64,000 nucleotides of DNA from Bacteroidia bacterium (GCA_030430385.1 JAUIFO010000011.1:82999-146998), one strand, 5' to 3'. Positions 1 to 9,921 are shown, counted from the first letter of the stretch. Notes: generated by a model not told the origin, from the letters alone. Numbers and translations are program-made.

Positions 1-3000
1 ATGGTAATGATGCACAAGGTGATCCTGCTGATAATGGAGGTGGAGGAATCTTCAATAATGGAGGAACCTTAACCATTCAAAATTTAGCTACAATAACAAA
101 CAACACAGCTTCAGGTCTATCAGGTTCTGGAGGAGGTGTGTTTAGTACAGATGGTTTAGTAACAGTGAATACATCTTGGGTTGCTTATAATACATCAAAT
201 AGAGCAGGAGGCGGAATTGAATTGATAGAAGGAACATTAAACCTTATCAATACGACTTTAGATTTCAATACAACTGGTTCTAGTCCAGGAAATGGAGGAG
301 GACTTCACATAACTGGATCTGCTAATGCAAATATCCTAGATGGTACTGTGAACAATAATACTGCAGCTTCCGAAGGAGGTGGTTTATGGAATGGTTTTGG
401 TACTATGACTGTAGATGGCGTTACCATTGAAAATAATACTGCCAATGGAGATGCTGCTGATAATGGAGGTGGCGGAGTCTTCAACAACGGAGGAACTTTA
501 ATTGTTCAGAATGGAACTGTGATCACAAGCAACTTAGCCAATGGTACTGCAGGTTCTGGAGGAGGAATTCAGAATGTTGATGGAGGATCCATTACTATTT
601 TAAACTCATCAATCAGTGGAAACTCTGCTAACAGAGCAGGAGGCGGAATTGAAGATAATTCTACTAACGGAATCGGAACATTAGTATTAACGAATACTAA
701 TTTAGATAATAATTCAGTTGGAAGTTCTCCTGGAAATGGTGGAGGTCTTCATATTACTGGACCTGGAAATGCAACGATCACTGGTGGAACGGTTAATGGA
801 AATATTGCGGCTCTTGAAGGAGGCGGACTTTGGAATGGATCAGGATTAATGATTGTTGACGGAACTACTATTGATAATAATACTGCCAATGGAGATGCAG
901 CCGATGATGGTGGAGGAGGAATATTTAATAACGGAGGAACTTTAAATATTACTGGTGCTACACAAATTACTAATAATGATGCTGCTGGAGTTTCTGGTTC
1001 TGGTGGAGGAATCTTAAGCTTATCTGGAACACTTACTGTTGATGGACTTACTGCTATTGATAATAATGCAGCAAATCGTGCTGGTGGAGGTGTAGAAGTT
1101 GTTGATGGCGATGCTTCATTTACTGATGCGTTTTTGAGATTAAATGATGTAAATGGTACTGCTGGATCACCAGCTCCTGGAAATGGAGGAGCATTCCACG
1201 TAACTGGAAATTCTTCAACCATAACTTTTGAAGATACAATAGTGAGTGATAATGAAGCTGCTTCTGAAGGAGGAGGCTTATGGAATCAGGTTGGTTCTAC
1301 TATGAATATAACTAATACACAAGTCACAGGAAATGTTGCCTATGGCGATGCTGCCGACAATGGAGGTGGCGGAATCTTCAACAACGGAGGAACACTAAAT
1401 TATACAAATACTTCAGCAATATCTTCTTTGTCTAATAATAGTGCAGTTGGTGCAGCTGGTTCAGGTGGTGGATTATTATCTACTGATGGTGTCGTAACCT
1501 TAATAGGGATTTCTATTGGTGAAAATGATGCAGTTCGTGCTGGTGGTGGTATAGAAATTATTGAAGGAACACTTAATATGACAGATGTATTGATGGATCT
1601 AAATGTTACTGGAGCTGCTCCTGGTAATGGTGGTGGACTCCATATTACAGGAGGAGCAAACTCTAATATCACAGGTGGTATAGTGAGCAATAATTCAGCT
1701 GCCAGAGAAGGTGGTGGACTTTGGAATGGTTCTGGAGTTATGACTTTAGATGCGGTATTAATAGATGCTAATATTGCTAATGGAAATGCAGCAGATGATG
1801 GTGGTGCAGGGATCTTTAATAATGGAGGAACATTAAATGTTACTAATGGTACTGTAGTGTCAAACAATATTGCCTTTGGAACTTCTGCTTCTGGTGGTGG
1901 GTTACTGAGCACTGCTGGCGATGTTACTGTAACGAATTCAACTTTCAATGCTAATCTAGCTAATAGAGCTGGAGGTGCCATTGAACTTATAGATGGAAAC
2001 TTAACATTTACAAATTCAGTAATGTCTAATAATGATGTTAGTGGAACCGCTGGTTCTCCAGCTCCTGGAAATGGTGGTGGATTCCATGTAACAGGTACTT
2101 CAGGAACAATTAATATATCTACAAGTACTATTACTGGTAACGCTGCAGCTAATGAAGGTGGTGGTTTATGGAACCAAAATGGAACTGTTATGAATGTAAC
2201 CATGTCTACTGTTGATAATAATTTTGCTAGTATAGGTGGTGGAATCTACAACAATGCTGGTGCTGTAACAACCGTTATGACAAGTACGATCTCAGGTAAC
2301 TCCGCGTCTGTTTCAGGTGGAGGTGTAACTAATAATGGTGCTAGCTTAGATCTTAATGCAGTAACAATAGCTCAAAACACATCTGCTGGAAATGGTGGAG
2401 GTATTGATGCTATCAATAATGTTTCTTTGAAAAATACGATTGTTGCATTAAATACTGCAGCCTCAGGTGTTGACGTTTCTGGAACATTGACTTCAAATGA
2501 TTATAATTTAATTGGTATGGACGATTTAGCAGTCTTTACAGCACAGTCTAATGATATTGAAGGCGTAGATCCTGTTATTGGTCCTTTACAAGATAATGGA
2601 GGAACTACATTTACACATCAATTGTTAGATGGTTCACCTGCCTTCGATGCTGGTGATTCTGCTGATACTTTTGTAGATCAAATCGGTCAATCTGTATTTG
2701 GAGGTGCTAGAGATATTGGTGCTTATGAATCACAAGTAGCACTATCGATTAACGATTTTAGTCAAGATGCCATTTTAAGTGTTTATCCTAACCCTACAAA
2801 TGGAGAATTCAACATTGAACTTGGACAGTTGGCTTCTGAAAATATTGACTTGAAAATTATTTCTATTACTGGTAAGATGGTTAAAGAAATGACACTTAAG
2901 CAAGGCTTGAATACTATAAATATTAATGGATTGAATTCTGGATTATATATTTTGAATTTGACTTCTGATAATAATACAGTGACTCATAAATTAATTTTGA

Positions 3001-3005
3001 ATTAA
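1..3005 (+). CDS. Polymorphic-repeat surface adhesin with T9SS tail (5' end missing)
   Basis: The reading frame is already open at position 3, so the gene begins before the window. About 1000 codons are visible. The body consists of imperfect repeats rich in Gly, Asn and Thr. Blocks such as NGDAADNGGGGIFNNGGTL, AGGGIE and EGGGLWN recur throughout, a pattern typical of right-handed beta-helix (Pmp-like) surface proteins. Near the C-terminus, around residues 830-870 of the visible part, there is a choice-of-anchor-Q-like block ending in ARDIGAYES. The last ~75 residues (VYPNPTNGEFNIE ... LNSGLYILNL) are a type A T9SS sorting domain. The product is therefore probably exported by T9SS to the cell surface. 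Its ligand is unknown. A terminator follows directly. Confidence 0.9.
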   Translation, partial: GNDAQGDPADNGGGGIFNNGGTLTIQNLATITNNTASGLSGSGGGVFSTDGLVTVNTSWVAYNTSNRAGGGIELIEGTLNLINTTLDFNTTGSSPGNGGGLHITGSANANILDGTVNNNTAASEGGGLWNGFGTMTVDGVTIENNTANGDAADNGGGGVFNNGGTLIVQNGTVITSNLANGTAGSGGGIQNVDGGSITILNSSISGNSANRAGGGIEDNSTNGIGTLVLTNTNLDNNSVGSSPGNGGGLHITGPGNATITGGTVNGNIAALEGGGLWNGSGLMIVDGTTIDNNTANGDAADDGGGGIFNNGGTLNITGATQITNNDAAGVSGSGGGILSLSGTLTVDGLTAIDNNAANRAGGGVEVVDGDASFTDAFLRLNDVNGTAGSPAPGNGGAFHVTGNSSTITFEDTIVSDNEAASEGGGLWNQVGSTMNITNTQVTGNVAYGDAADNGGGGIFNNGGTLNYTNTSAISSLSNNSAVGAAGSGGGLLSTDGVVTLIGISIGENDAVRAGGGIEIIEGTLNMTDVLMDLNVTGAAPGNGGGLHITGGANSNITGGIVSNNSAAREGGGLWNGSGVMTLDAVLIDANIANGNAADDGGAGIFNNGGTLNVTNGTVVSNNIAFGTSASGGGLLSTAGDVTVTNSTFNANLANRAGGAIELIDGNLTFTNSVMSNNDVSGTAGSPAPGNGGGFHVTGTSGTINISTSTITGNAAANEGGGLWNQNGTVMNVTMSTVDNNFASIGGGIYNNAGAVTTVMTSTISGNSASVSGGGVTNNGASLDLNAVTIAQNTSAGNGGGIDAINNVSLKNTIVALNTAASGVDVSGTLTSNDYNLIGMDDLAVFTAQSNDIEGVDPVIGPLQDNGGTTFTHQLLDGSPAFDAGDSADTFVDQIGQSVFGGARDIGAYESQVALSINDFSQDAILSVYPNPTNGEFNIELGQLASENIDLKIISITGKMVKEMTLKQGLNTININGLNSGLYILNLTSDNNTVTHKLILN

Positions 3006-3043
3006 TAATTATCGTTTGGTTCTCTACTAAACTAAATTTGCTG

Positions 3044-3076
3044 GGAAGTCATCAATTTTGATGGCTTCCTTTTTTT
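3044..3076 (+). terminator. Rho-independent terminator of the repeat adhesin
   Basis: A 12-bp stem (GGAAGTCATCAA paired with TTGATGGCTTCC, one G-T wobble) is followed by seven T. It lies 39 bases after the adhesin stop codon. Confidence 0.85.
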
Positions 3077-3124
3077 ATGCGATGTTTTGAAACCAAACAG
3101 ACTTATACATCGTAGATTTTATAT

Positions 3125-4081
3125 ATGGTGAAACAGCTAGTTTATATTATTATTCTCTTTTGCGGAATTGTACATGCTCAAAAGATAGATCATCTTGTTT
3201 CCTACAGAGATATATTCAGCTCAAATTACTTCAGGTTCAATTATGATAATGATTATTTTGCAGCTAGTGATGAGAATTATACGCAAGGCTATAATTTTGA
3301 ACTGGTCATGCCAGTTTTGAGCAAAAACCCAGTTAATACAATTCTTTTTAAACTGAATAATTCTGAACTACGATATGGGTTGTCTTTGGAGCATATTGGG
3401 TTTACACCAGATAATTATGATTTGCCTGATATTCAGTTTGGCGATAGACCTTTTGCTGCGGCTATTATGTTGAAATCTTTTAATATAAGTTCGAACTTAG
3501 ATCATAAAATTAGAATGCATTCCTCTGTGAATATTGGGATTATTGGACCTGGAGCTTTTGGAGAAGAGATGCAGGTCGAAATCCACAGAGCAACAGGAAA
3601 CAAAACACCAAGAGGATGGAAGCAGCAAATAAAGAATGATGTCGTTCTAAATTATTCAATAGGTATTGAAAAACAAGTGCTTGGTATAAAAGATCTTGTT
3701 TCAGTAAAAGCACAATCTAACCTAAATATTGGAACGCTATTTACTAATGCTTCAGTTGGAGCTAATGTTATGATTGGAAAATTTCAAAATAGTTTTTCTT
3801 CTACTAATCAAAATAGAAAATTTCAAATCTATACTTATTTTCAATCGGTATTTACAGGTGTTGCTTACGATGCTACACTTCAAGGTGGTTTGATAAATAA
3901 TGATAGCCCTTACACAATTGCTTCAGAAGATATAGAACGACTTACTAATCAGCATAACTTAGGAATAGTAGTACAAACTAGAACGTTGTATTTTGAATAC
4001 ACACGATCAATAATTTCAAAAGAGTTCAGTACTGGAAGCTTAGCAAAATGGGGAGGAATTAGAGTAGGATTTACATTTTAA
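3125..4081 (+). CDS. LpxR-family outer-membrane lipid A deacylase (DUF2219)
   Basis: The protein has 318 residues and an N-terminal signal peptide ending near VHAQ (residue 19). The family hallmarks are present. An N-terminal strand carries Asn42-Asp43 and then SDENYTQG (residues 48-55). A later His153 sits in the block HRATGNKTPRGW. In Salmonella LpxR the equivalent Asn, Asp, Ser/Thr and His residues form the calcium-dependent active site that removes the 3'-acyloxyacyl group from lipid A. A 12-strand outer-membrane barrel is expected. The gene is convergent with the minus-strand operon and overlaps the DinB gene by 11 bases at its 3' end. The family assignment is strong; the exact bond cut is inferred. 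Confidence 0.85.
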   Translation: MVKQLVYIIILFCGIVHAQKIDHLVSYRDIFSSNYFRFNYDNDYFAASDENYTQGYNFELVMPVLSKNPVNTILFKLNNSELRYGLSLEHIGFTPDNYDLPDIQFGDRPFAAAIMLKSFNISSNLDHKIRMHSSVNIGIIGPGAFGEEMQVEIHRATGNKTPRGWKQQIKNDVVLNYSIGIEKQVLGIKDLVSVKAQSNLNIGTLFTNASVGANVMIGKFQNSFSSTNQNRKFQIYTYFQSVFTGVAYDATLQGGLINNDSPYTIASEDIERLTNQHNLGIVVQTRTLYFEYTRSIISKEFSTGSLAKWGGIRVGFTF

Positions 4082-4622
4082 ATGCGCCTTTATAGACAAT
4101 AGCTTGTTTTATATGCGCTAAATGATGGTTGCTGTGCCAAGCATAGATGCCAATGGTTTCATCTAATCGAAATCGTTTCCCGTGTTCAGGGTGAATAAAT
4201 TCTCTTTTCAAATCCTCATCAGAAAGCTGTCTCATTAATCTGCCCAACTTTGCATGCAAACCATGTAACAAAGATAAAGTGTCTGTTAAGTCGTTATAGG
4301 TACCATCAGAAAGTTCAGCCCAACGATTTTCGTAATAGGGTCTAATTGTTGGCGTGTTTTCAGTAAGTGCTAATTTGAATCTAATTATGCAATTCATATG
4401 ACTGTCTGCACAATGATGAACCACTTGTTTGATGGTCCAACCATCAGGTCTGTAAATCCAGTTGAGTTGATCTACACTTAAATGTTCAGTAATAGCAGCT
4501 ACTGCTTTTGGAAAGGCTTCTATTTCATTTATCCAAGTAGTGATCATAGCTTTTGAAATAGATTCTGGTGTATGAAATGAGCCTATTGGAAAACGTAGTT
4601 TGTAAAGTGCTTCAGAGGTCAT
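4071..4622 (-). CDS. DinB/YfiT-like putative metal-dependent protein
   Basis: This 183-residue protein has the DinB/YfiT four-helix-bundle signature. His residues lie in KQVVHHCADSHMN (around residues 65-75) and in AWHSNHHLAHI near residue 160, which together would form the three-His metal site. The N-terminal LRFPIGSFHTPE resembles bacillithiol-transferase (BstA/YfiT) proteins of Bacteroidota and Firmicutes. Its real substrate here is unknown. It is the last gene of the operon that starts with the sigma factor at 9688. Its ATG shares one base with the stop codon of the upstream deacylase (TAATG), which implies coupled translation. Confidence 0.8.
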   Translation of the reverse strand: MTSEALYKLRFPIGSFHTPESISKAMITTWINEIEAFPKAVAAITEHLSVDQLNWIYRPDGWTIKQVVHHCADSHMNCIIRFKLALTENTPTIRPYYENRWAELSDGTYNDLTDTLSLLHGLHAKLGRLMRQLSDEDLKREFIHPEHGKRFRLDETIGIYAWHSNHHLAHIKQAIVYKGAFKM

Positions 4623-5896
4623 TATGATTTGTTTTTATTTTTTAAATTGAAACGATATACGTAGCCAAAACTCAATTCGGTAAAGTCAGCCTGACCAAGA
4701 TTTGCATTAATATGAGCACCAATGAATAGATTGTTTTTCGGCCTAGAATTCGTAGACCATAAATAGTATTTTAATCCCATTCTAGCTGAAACAGTTCGCT
4801 TTATTTCATAATACCAATCCAACTCACCAAGTACTTCAACTGTTTCCCCTTGTGCATCTTCATACATATAACCTTGATTAAGTTGCCAATCAATTTTATA
4901 AAACGGTTTGTATATGTTAAGACCTAAATCAAATTCAAATCCAAAATGATCGATTAATAATTCGGTTGTGGCAAATACTCCAAAATTGGTAGCATAACCA
5001 AACGGGTTATCTTTAAAATGTGGTAACTGTGCTTCAACTAATTCACCTTTGTTTTTTATGTAATCATAGTAATGTTCGTAAAAGCGATAATAAAAACCAC
5101 CACCAAATTTAAAAGTGTTATTAATGATTTTTCCCATTGAAGCAGAAATAGAGTAAACTTCCTTTTTTGAATTGAATGTTTCTGAGAGTACATTTTGACC
5201 AATACCGAATCTATAAGACATATAAGTTTCAGAAGTCGATTTAAATGTATGCGCTTCTGACACATGATTCGCTCTTGGTTGGTGATTTAATTCAACCGAA
5301 ACACTAGCTGCAAACGAATTTAAGCCTTGATTTGGTAACCTTGTATGACCATTAGAATGATGCAAATAACCTAGTCCGAAACGCCACATGCTAGATGTGT
5401 TCATAATGGCATCATAATAAAAGAAAGACCTAAACGACCAATTTATTTTGGTTGTGATGGCTCTATTAAATGGATTGGTGTCTATATCATACTGTGTGTC
5501 CATATAGGAACCTCCAACACCTATTTGAAGGTTAAGATCCTTAATATGTTTCTTTAGAATTGAAAATTCCATAAAAGGCATTACTGTATATGCACGACCC
5601 ACTTTGTCAGAATTACCAAAATCAGTGTAACCAAGCGTAAGTCCAGTTTTTGGGTAGTTTAATCGCGCAGCCCATTCTTTATTGGTATCAAAATTTGTTT
5701 TTCCAATACTAAAAAACAAGCCTTTTTGTAAGCTTGTCTTTGGGAAATCGGTATTGGCTTCCATTGTTTTGCCAAGTGTAATTTCAGCAGTATAAAATGT
5801 GCTATTGGTGTGTTCAGTTTGAGCGTAAGCACTAAAAGTTAAGACTAGAACGCAGCTAATAAATTGAATTTTTGAAAAGGCAAAGTGCTTTTTCAT
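4622..5896 (-). CDS. PagL-like acyloxyacyl hydrolase, outer membrane
   Basis: The protein has 424 residues and a signal peptide (to about SAYAQ, residue 26). The centre carries LGYLHHSNGHTRLPNQGLNS (residues 176-194), the diagnostic block of PagL/acyloxyacyl-hydrolase barrels. His179 and Ser181 have the spacing of the PagL catalytic His-x-Ser pair. I cannot place the third (acidic) residue with confidence. The family removes the 3-O acyl chain of lipid A. This protein is longer than classical PagL because it carries a second beta-rich half (residues 215-424). It lies 24 bases after the TonB receptor and is probably in the same operon. Confidence 0.75.
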   Translation of the reverse strand: MKKHFAFSKIQFISCVLVLTFSAYAQTEHTNSTFYTAEITLGKTMEANTDFPKTSLQKGLFFSIGKTNFDTNKEWAARLNYPKTGLTLGYTDFGNSDKVGRAYTVMPFMEFSILKKHIKDLNLQIGVGGSYMDTQYDIDTNPFNRAITTKINWSFRSFFYYDAIMNTSSMWRFGLGYLHHSNGHTRLPNQGLNSFAASVSVELNHQPRANHVSEAHTFKSTSETYMSYRFGIGQNVLSETFNSKKEVYSISASMGKIINNTFKFGGGFYYRFYEHYYDYIKNKGELVEAQLPHFKDNPFGYATNFGVFATTELLIDHFGFEFDLGLNIYKPFYKIDWQLNQGYMYEDAQGETVEVLGELDWYYEIKRTVSARMGLKYYLWSTNSRPKNNLFIGAHINANLGQADFTELSFGYVYRFNLKNKNKS

Positions 5897-5920
5897 TATA
5901 AGGTTGGTATTTGGTGTAAA

Positions 5921-8236
5921 TTAAAACTGAACTCTAAAACTTACATTTGGAGTTATTCCCAAAGATAAGTTTTCTACACTAACAATGTCTCCATTTTCGT
6001 CTGTAGCAAAATAGGTGTTAATTATATTTTTTCTGTCAAGCAAATTCCAGATAGAAGCACCAATAGATGCATTGATTTTATTGCCAAATTTTAATTTATA
6101 ATTGGCAGAGATGTCAGTCCTTAAATAGCTTTCTAAATTATCGCTATTTGGAGATTTGTACTCAATTAAGGAATTCGTTGAGTTTTGCGTTTCTGAAGGA
6201 AGTGTAGTAGGCTTCCCAGAATGCCAATTGAGTCCTAAGGCCAATTTCAAATTGTTAAAAGAGTAGGTGCTTGCAAACGCGATAGCATGCCTAACATCTA
6301 GGTTATTCCTGAAAGTATTGCCATCATTAAGATTTTCAAAAGTATAATCATTATTACTAAACGAATAACTCAACCACGTACTAAAGGAGTCAAATTGCTT
6401 ATTGATCAAAAAGTCAACACCTCTTGTGAAATATCTTCCAATATCGTTTTCAAACTGAAATTGATTTTGAAAGCCTTGACTTCTACTTGTAATACCCTCA
6501 ACATTTTTTAAAAAGGCTTCAACACTCACTAATAATTTATTTCTGTTGTAGTGTATTCCAAATGCACCTTGTGCACTTTTAATGATGGGAATGTCATCAT
6601 TGTTTGATAAAATCCATCGTCGTTTTTCAATACCTAAAAAATCATTTTGTAAATCGATGATCTGCGATGTGGTTTGGCTTTTAAATTCTGCTAAAAATTC
6701 TAGCCTAAAATTGTTGTTTAGTTTATGACTTACAGACAATCGAGGTTCCGTAAAGAATTCAGAAAACTTTTCAATATAATTGGTTCGTATGCCTATACGA
6801 GCATAGGTGTTTTTATTAGCTGAAGTAAATTCTGCTTCACCATATATAGAATGGGTACGATTCACTTCTTTTACAAAACTTGTAAAATCTGGAACATTGG
6901 TGGCTTCAAAATTACTGATGATGACTTCGTTAAATTGATAACCTCCATGCAGTTTTAAATTGTCATCAATATGGTTGGTCGCGTTAATTTTTAGTCCAAC
7001 ATCACTTACTTCATTTTCTTGATCCAATTGTTGAGCACTTATAACATCAAAATTAGTTGCTTTCAAATTGTAGTTGGATACGTATAGTTGTGCAGTTGTA
7101 GTGAGTTTGCTGTTCCAGTATTTGAGATACTGTAAACCCGCTACATAATTATTTTGCGTCAAACTATTTGATAATGACTCCTCAGGATTTACATTAGAAA
7201 CTTGATCGTAATTAAGGCTGTTATTTATGGTTGAAAAATTAAAGCGTATTTGATCTTGGTCTGTAACATCGTATAAAAGCTTTGCTGCAATGTCGTAAAA
7301 ATAGAATCGTTCATTATTTGAAACCACAGGTGAGGCATTTTGTTGAGAATTCGAAAAGTCAGAATCTTGAAATACGCGTTGTAAATATTGATCGTATGTT
7401 GGTGTGAATATGAAGTCGGTTAAAGAGCGTCTTGCAGATAGTTGTATCTCAGCATGTTCAGAAATAGGAGCTTTTAAGAAGCCATCAGTGTGGATGAGGT
7501 TAAAACCTGCTCCAGCCTCAAAATCTTGATCTAAACTGTTTGATTGCTGCATGTCAATAACACTCGAAACACCATCACCATAAATTACACTTGTACCATT
7601 TTTAGACACATTAACGTTTCTTGTAAGGTAAGGATTGAAAGCTGAAACTAATCCGAAGAAATGACCAGACTGATACATTTTTATACCATCCCATAAAATT
7701 AAATTTTGATCATGAGTACCACCGCGAACATTAATATTAGATACCGTTTCATCAACACTTAAAATACCAGGAAGTGCTTGTATTGATTGCAAAACATCAG
7801 GCTCAATGAGTCCTGGTAAGATTCCGAAGTCTTTTGTTTTTATGTTGATTTTACCATCACTTTTCTTTGAAATCCCTTTAGTCAGGTAGTTGGTAATCAC
7901 AACTTCTTCTAATTTTTGAGTAATGAAATCACTCAAGGGATTGATGCGTTTTGAAATCACAACATTGTTGTTGCCTACCAGAATAAAATCCAGATTAGTT
8001 TGGTTTTTAAGAAATTCTAAAAGTTCTTCTAAACTTAGGTCTTCCTTGGGTTTATTGATAACTAAACCATTAATGGTTTGATCTAAGTAGGTGAAGTTGA
8101 TCTTGTAAGTCGTTTCTAATTCGGTTAAAATTGTGGCAAAGGAAATCTGTTTTTCTGAAGCATCTTGAGCATTAATACTTACAATGCTGAAAAATAGAAA
8201 ACATAATAAAAGATTGAGAATCTTCTTTTTACTCAC
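5921..8236 (-). CDS. TonB-dependent receptor with STN domain
   Basis: The protein has 771 residues. A signal peptide ends near SINAQ (residue 23). An STN (secretin/TonB N-terminal) domain covers about residues 30-98, and a plug with VRGGTHDQNLILWDGI follows (about 115-235). The rest is a 22-strand-type barrel ending in the aromatic FRVQF. The STN domain and the preceding FecI/FecR genes point to a signal-transducing receptor that senses its own substrate. The substrate cannot be told from sequence; no carboxypeptidase-like N-domain or SusD partner is present. The start is a GTG at 8236, which overlaps the FecR gene by 8 bases; it is the only start that leaves an intact signal peptide. Confidence 0.88.
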   Translation of the reverse strand: MSKKKILNLLLCFLFFSIVSINAQDASEKQISFATILTELETTYKINFTYLDQTINGLVINKPKEDLSLEELLEFLKNQTNLDFILVGNNNVVISKRINPLSDFITQKLEEVVITNYLTKGISKKSDGKINIKTKDFGILPGLIEPDVLQSIQALPGILSVDETVSNINVRGGTHDQNLILWDGIKMYQSGHFFGLVSAFNPYLTRNVNVSKNGTSVIYGDGVSSVIDMQQSNSLDQDFEAGAGFNLIHTDGFLKAPISEHAEIQLSARRSLTDFIFTPTYDQYLQRVFQDSDFSNSQQNASPVVSNNERFYFYDIAAKLLYDVTDQDQIRFNFSTINNSLNYDQVSNVNPEESLSNSLTQNNYVAGLQYLKYWNSKLTTTAQLYVSNYNLKATNFDVISAQQLDQENEVSDVGLKINATNHIDDNLKLHGGYQFNEVIISNFEATNVPDFTSFVKEVNRTHSIYGEAEFTSANKNTYARIGIRTNYIEKFSEFFTEPRLSVSHKLNNNFRLEFLAEFKSQTTSQIIDLQNDFLGIEKRRWILSNNDDIPIIKSAQGAFGIHYNRNKLLVSVEAFLKNVEGITSRSQGFQNQFQFENDIGRYFTRGVDFLINKQFDSFSTWLSYSFSNNDYTFENLNDGNTFRNNLDVRHAIAFASTYSFNNLKLALGLNWHSGKPTTLPSETQNSTNSLIEYKSPNSDNLESYLRTDISANYKLKFGNKINASIGASIWNLLDRKNIINTYFATDENGDIVSVENLSLGITPNVSFRVQF

Positions 8237-9125
8237 GCTTTAAGGTAATGATATTGTCAGTTTTACTGTACGTTAAATGTAACGGTAAAGTAATGGATTT
8301 TAAGGCAATTTCAATATCATTATGCGTAAAACTTCCAGTAAATAATTGAGAAGCATCAATATTTTGAAGTTCAACAGAGACATTGTGTTGTCTCTCAAAT
8401 TCAGCAATCACCTCCTTGTAAGGGATGCTTTTAAAACGGCTTGTGTTTTCAAGCCAAGATGGAACGGATTGATTTTCTTTTTCGGTAGCAATAAATTTCC
8501 CATCTAAAATGAAGAATGAATCTCCAGGTAATAATTTTGTGATGTTGTTATCAAAAGTAACACCTACTTTGCCTTCATAGCAAGTAACTTCAAAGTAGTC
8601 GTCACGTTGTTTTACGTTAAATTGAGTTCCTAGAACAGAAACAATACCACTAGTCGTTTTTACATCAAAACGCGAACCTTTGGCCACTTTAAAAAAGGCT
8701 TCGCCATTTAAAGTAACTTCTCTTTGCTCATCCCAAGAGTAATCATTAAAACGCAATGTAGACAAAGCGTTAAGTTCTGCAATAGATGCATCTGGAAGCG
8801 TAATGGTTTGCTTGTTTGAAGCTAGCGTATTGATTGTAGTATCTCGCGTTATCGAATAAAAATAAACACCAAAACAGATGACCAAAACAGCTGCAATTTT
8901 CATCACTGCAGAGAACCAATTGATCGATTTGCTTGGCTTTGATTCAAGAGTACTCATAAGCGCTTCTAAATTTTTAGAAGTGTTAAATTCTGAGGCTTTA
9001 TAAGACTTCACACTATGATCAAGCATAGTCAAAGCCTTGTAGTCTTTAAGCATTTTGAAAGCTACAAGCTCTTCAGCATTTAAGTCGTGGTCCAGCCACT
9101 TTTTTATGAGTTCTTCTCGTGTCAT
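8229..9125 (-). CDS. FecR-family anti-sigma factor
   Basis: The protein has 298 residues. A short cytoplasmic N-terminal part (FecR_N-like, about residues 1-68) is followed by one membrane segment (about 72-90, VMKIAAVLVICFGVYFYSI). The periplasmic FecR domain contains LPDASIAELNALSTLRF, GEAFFKV and the block SVLGTQFNV. The C-terminal ~70 residues resemble the DUF4974/STN-like domain usual in Bacteroidota FecR proteins. It would hold the sigma factor at 9173-9688 inactive and relay a signal from the receptor at 5921-8236, whose start codon lies inside this gene. Confidence 0.9.
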   Translation of the reverse strand: MTREELIKKWLDHDLNAEELVAFKMLKDYKALTMLDHSVKSYKASEFNTSKNLEALMSTLESKPSKSINWFSAVMKIAAVLVICFGVYFYSITRDTTINTLASNKQTITLPDASIAELNALSTLRFNDYSWDEQREVTLNGEAFFKVAKGSRFDVKTTSGIVSVLGTQFNVKQRDDYFEVTCYEGKVGVTFDNNITKLLPGDSFFILDGKFIATEKENQSVPSWLENTSRFKSIPYKEVIAEFERQHNVSVELQNIDASQLFTGSFTHNDIEIALKSITLPLHLTYSKTDNIITLKRE

Positions 9126-9172
9126 ATTTTATCTTACACTAGTATAACAGTTAACGAATTAAAATTCCTACC

Positions 9173-9688
9173 CTATAATTCATCAATATCTTCTCTTAAT
9201 TTTTTTAATGCACCATAAATTCGCTTTTCAACCGCTTTTGTAGAAATATCAAGTAACGCTGCAATTTCCTTAAAGCGCTTCCCTTCAACTCTATTCATCA
9301 AGAAGGCAACACGTTGCGCTTCGGTTAAATTTGAAATGGCTTTCTCAAGTTTTTTGCGGTATTCTTCTTCTTGCATCAAAAACTCAGGCGATTCATTGGT
9401 GCTCGATTTAGGTTTTATTTGCTCAAATTTTCGAACCACCTTTTGATGTGCATAAGCATTTAGCATCAAATTATTGGCTGTAGTAAATAAAAAACTTTTG
9501 GCTTTGTTTGGTGTGATCTTTCCGCAGTTTTCCCAAAGCTTAATGAAGGCTTCCTGTACTTTGTCTTTCGGACTCAGCACACTGCCATACTTGTAATAGA
9601 GAAAATTATTTAGATCTGCTGCATATTTTTTATACAACGATGAAAACAATTGCTCTTCACATATATTGTCTTTGATTGGTTTGGGCAT
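9173..9688 (-). CDS. ECF RNA polymerase sigma factor, FecI type
   Basis: The protein has 171 residues with sigma region 2 (LFSSLYKKYAADLNNFLYYK ... DKVQEAFIKLWEN, about residues 14-55). Region 4 is near the C-terminus, with NLTEAQRVAFLMNRVEG and the helix-turn-helix RFKEIAALLDISTKAVEKRI (about 118-158). This is the usual layout of Bacteroidota FecI-like sigma-70 factors. It is the first gene of a compact minus-strand operon: a 47-base gap to FecR, FecR overlapping the TonB receptor, then the PagL-like and DinB genes. It probably directs transcription of this operon or of related targets in response to the receptor. Confidence 0.9.
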   Translation of the reverse strand: MPKPIKDNICEEQLFSSLYKKYAADLNNFLYYKYGSVLSPKDKVQEAFIKLWENCGKITPNKAKSFLFTTANNLMLNAYAHQKVVRKFEQIKPKSSTNESPEFLMQEEEYRKKLEKAISNLTEAQRVAFLMNRVEGKRFKEIAALLDISTKAVEKRIYGALKKLREDIDEL

Positions 9689-9886
9689 AAGCTCTAAATA
9701 GCAACTCGTAATTTTTCTGTAAAGGTAGGGGATTTTTAGTTTTAATTGTTATATATATACACACAGTCATTTAGTTTAAGATTTAGTCCATCTATTCGAA
9801 TTAAATAATTGTGATTATGCAATTTTAAATTCATAAAGAATTTTAAAACTGAACCGCTAGGTCATTAGTTTTAGTTTTTAGTTGGT

Positions 9887-9921
9887 AAAAAAGGATTACT
9901 GAAAAAAGTAATCCTTTTTTT
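9887..9921 (+). terminator. Orphan intrinsic terminator upstream of ffh
   Basis: A perfect 14-bp stem (AAAAAAGGATTACT paired with AGTAATCCTTTTTT, loop GAAAAA) ends in a run of seven T. No plus-strand gene precedes it within this intergenic region. It lies 48 bases upstream of the ffh promoter element. Confidence 0.75.

Noticed and set aside
749..2203. Long minus-strand ORFs (749-1222 and 1400-2203) over the repeat adhesin
   Set aside because: They are proline-rich mirror images of Gly codons in the repeats; no start context or domain supports them.
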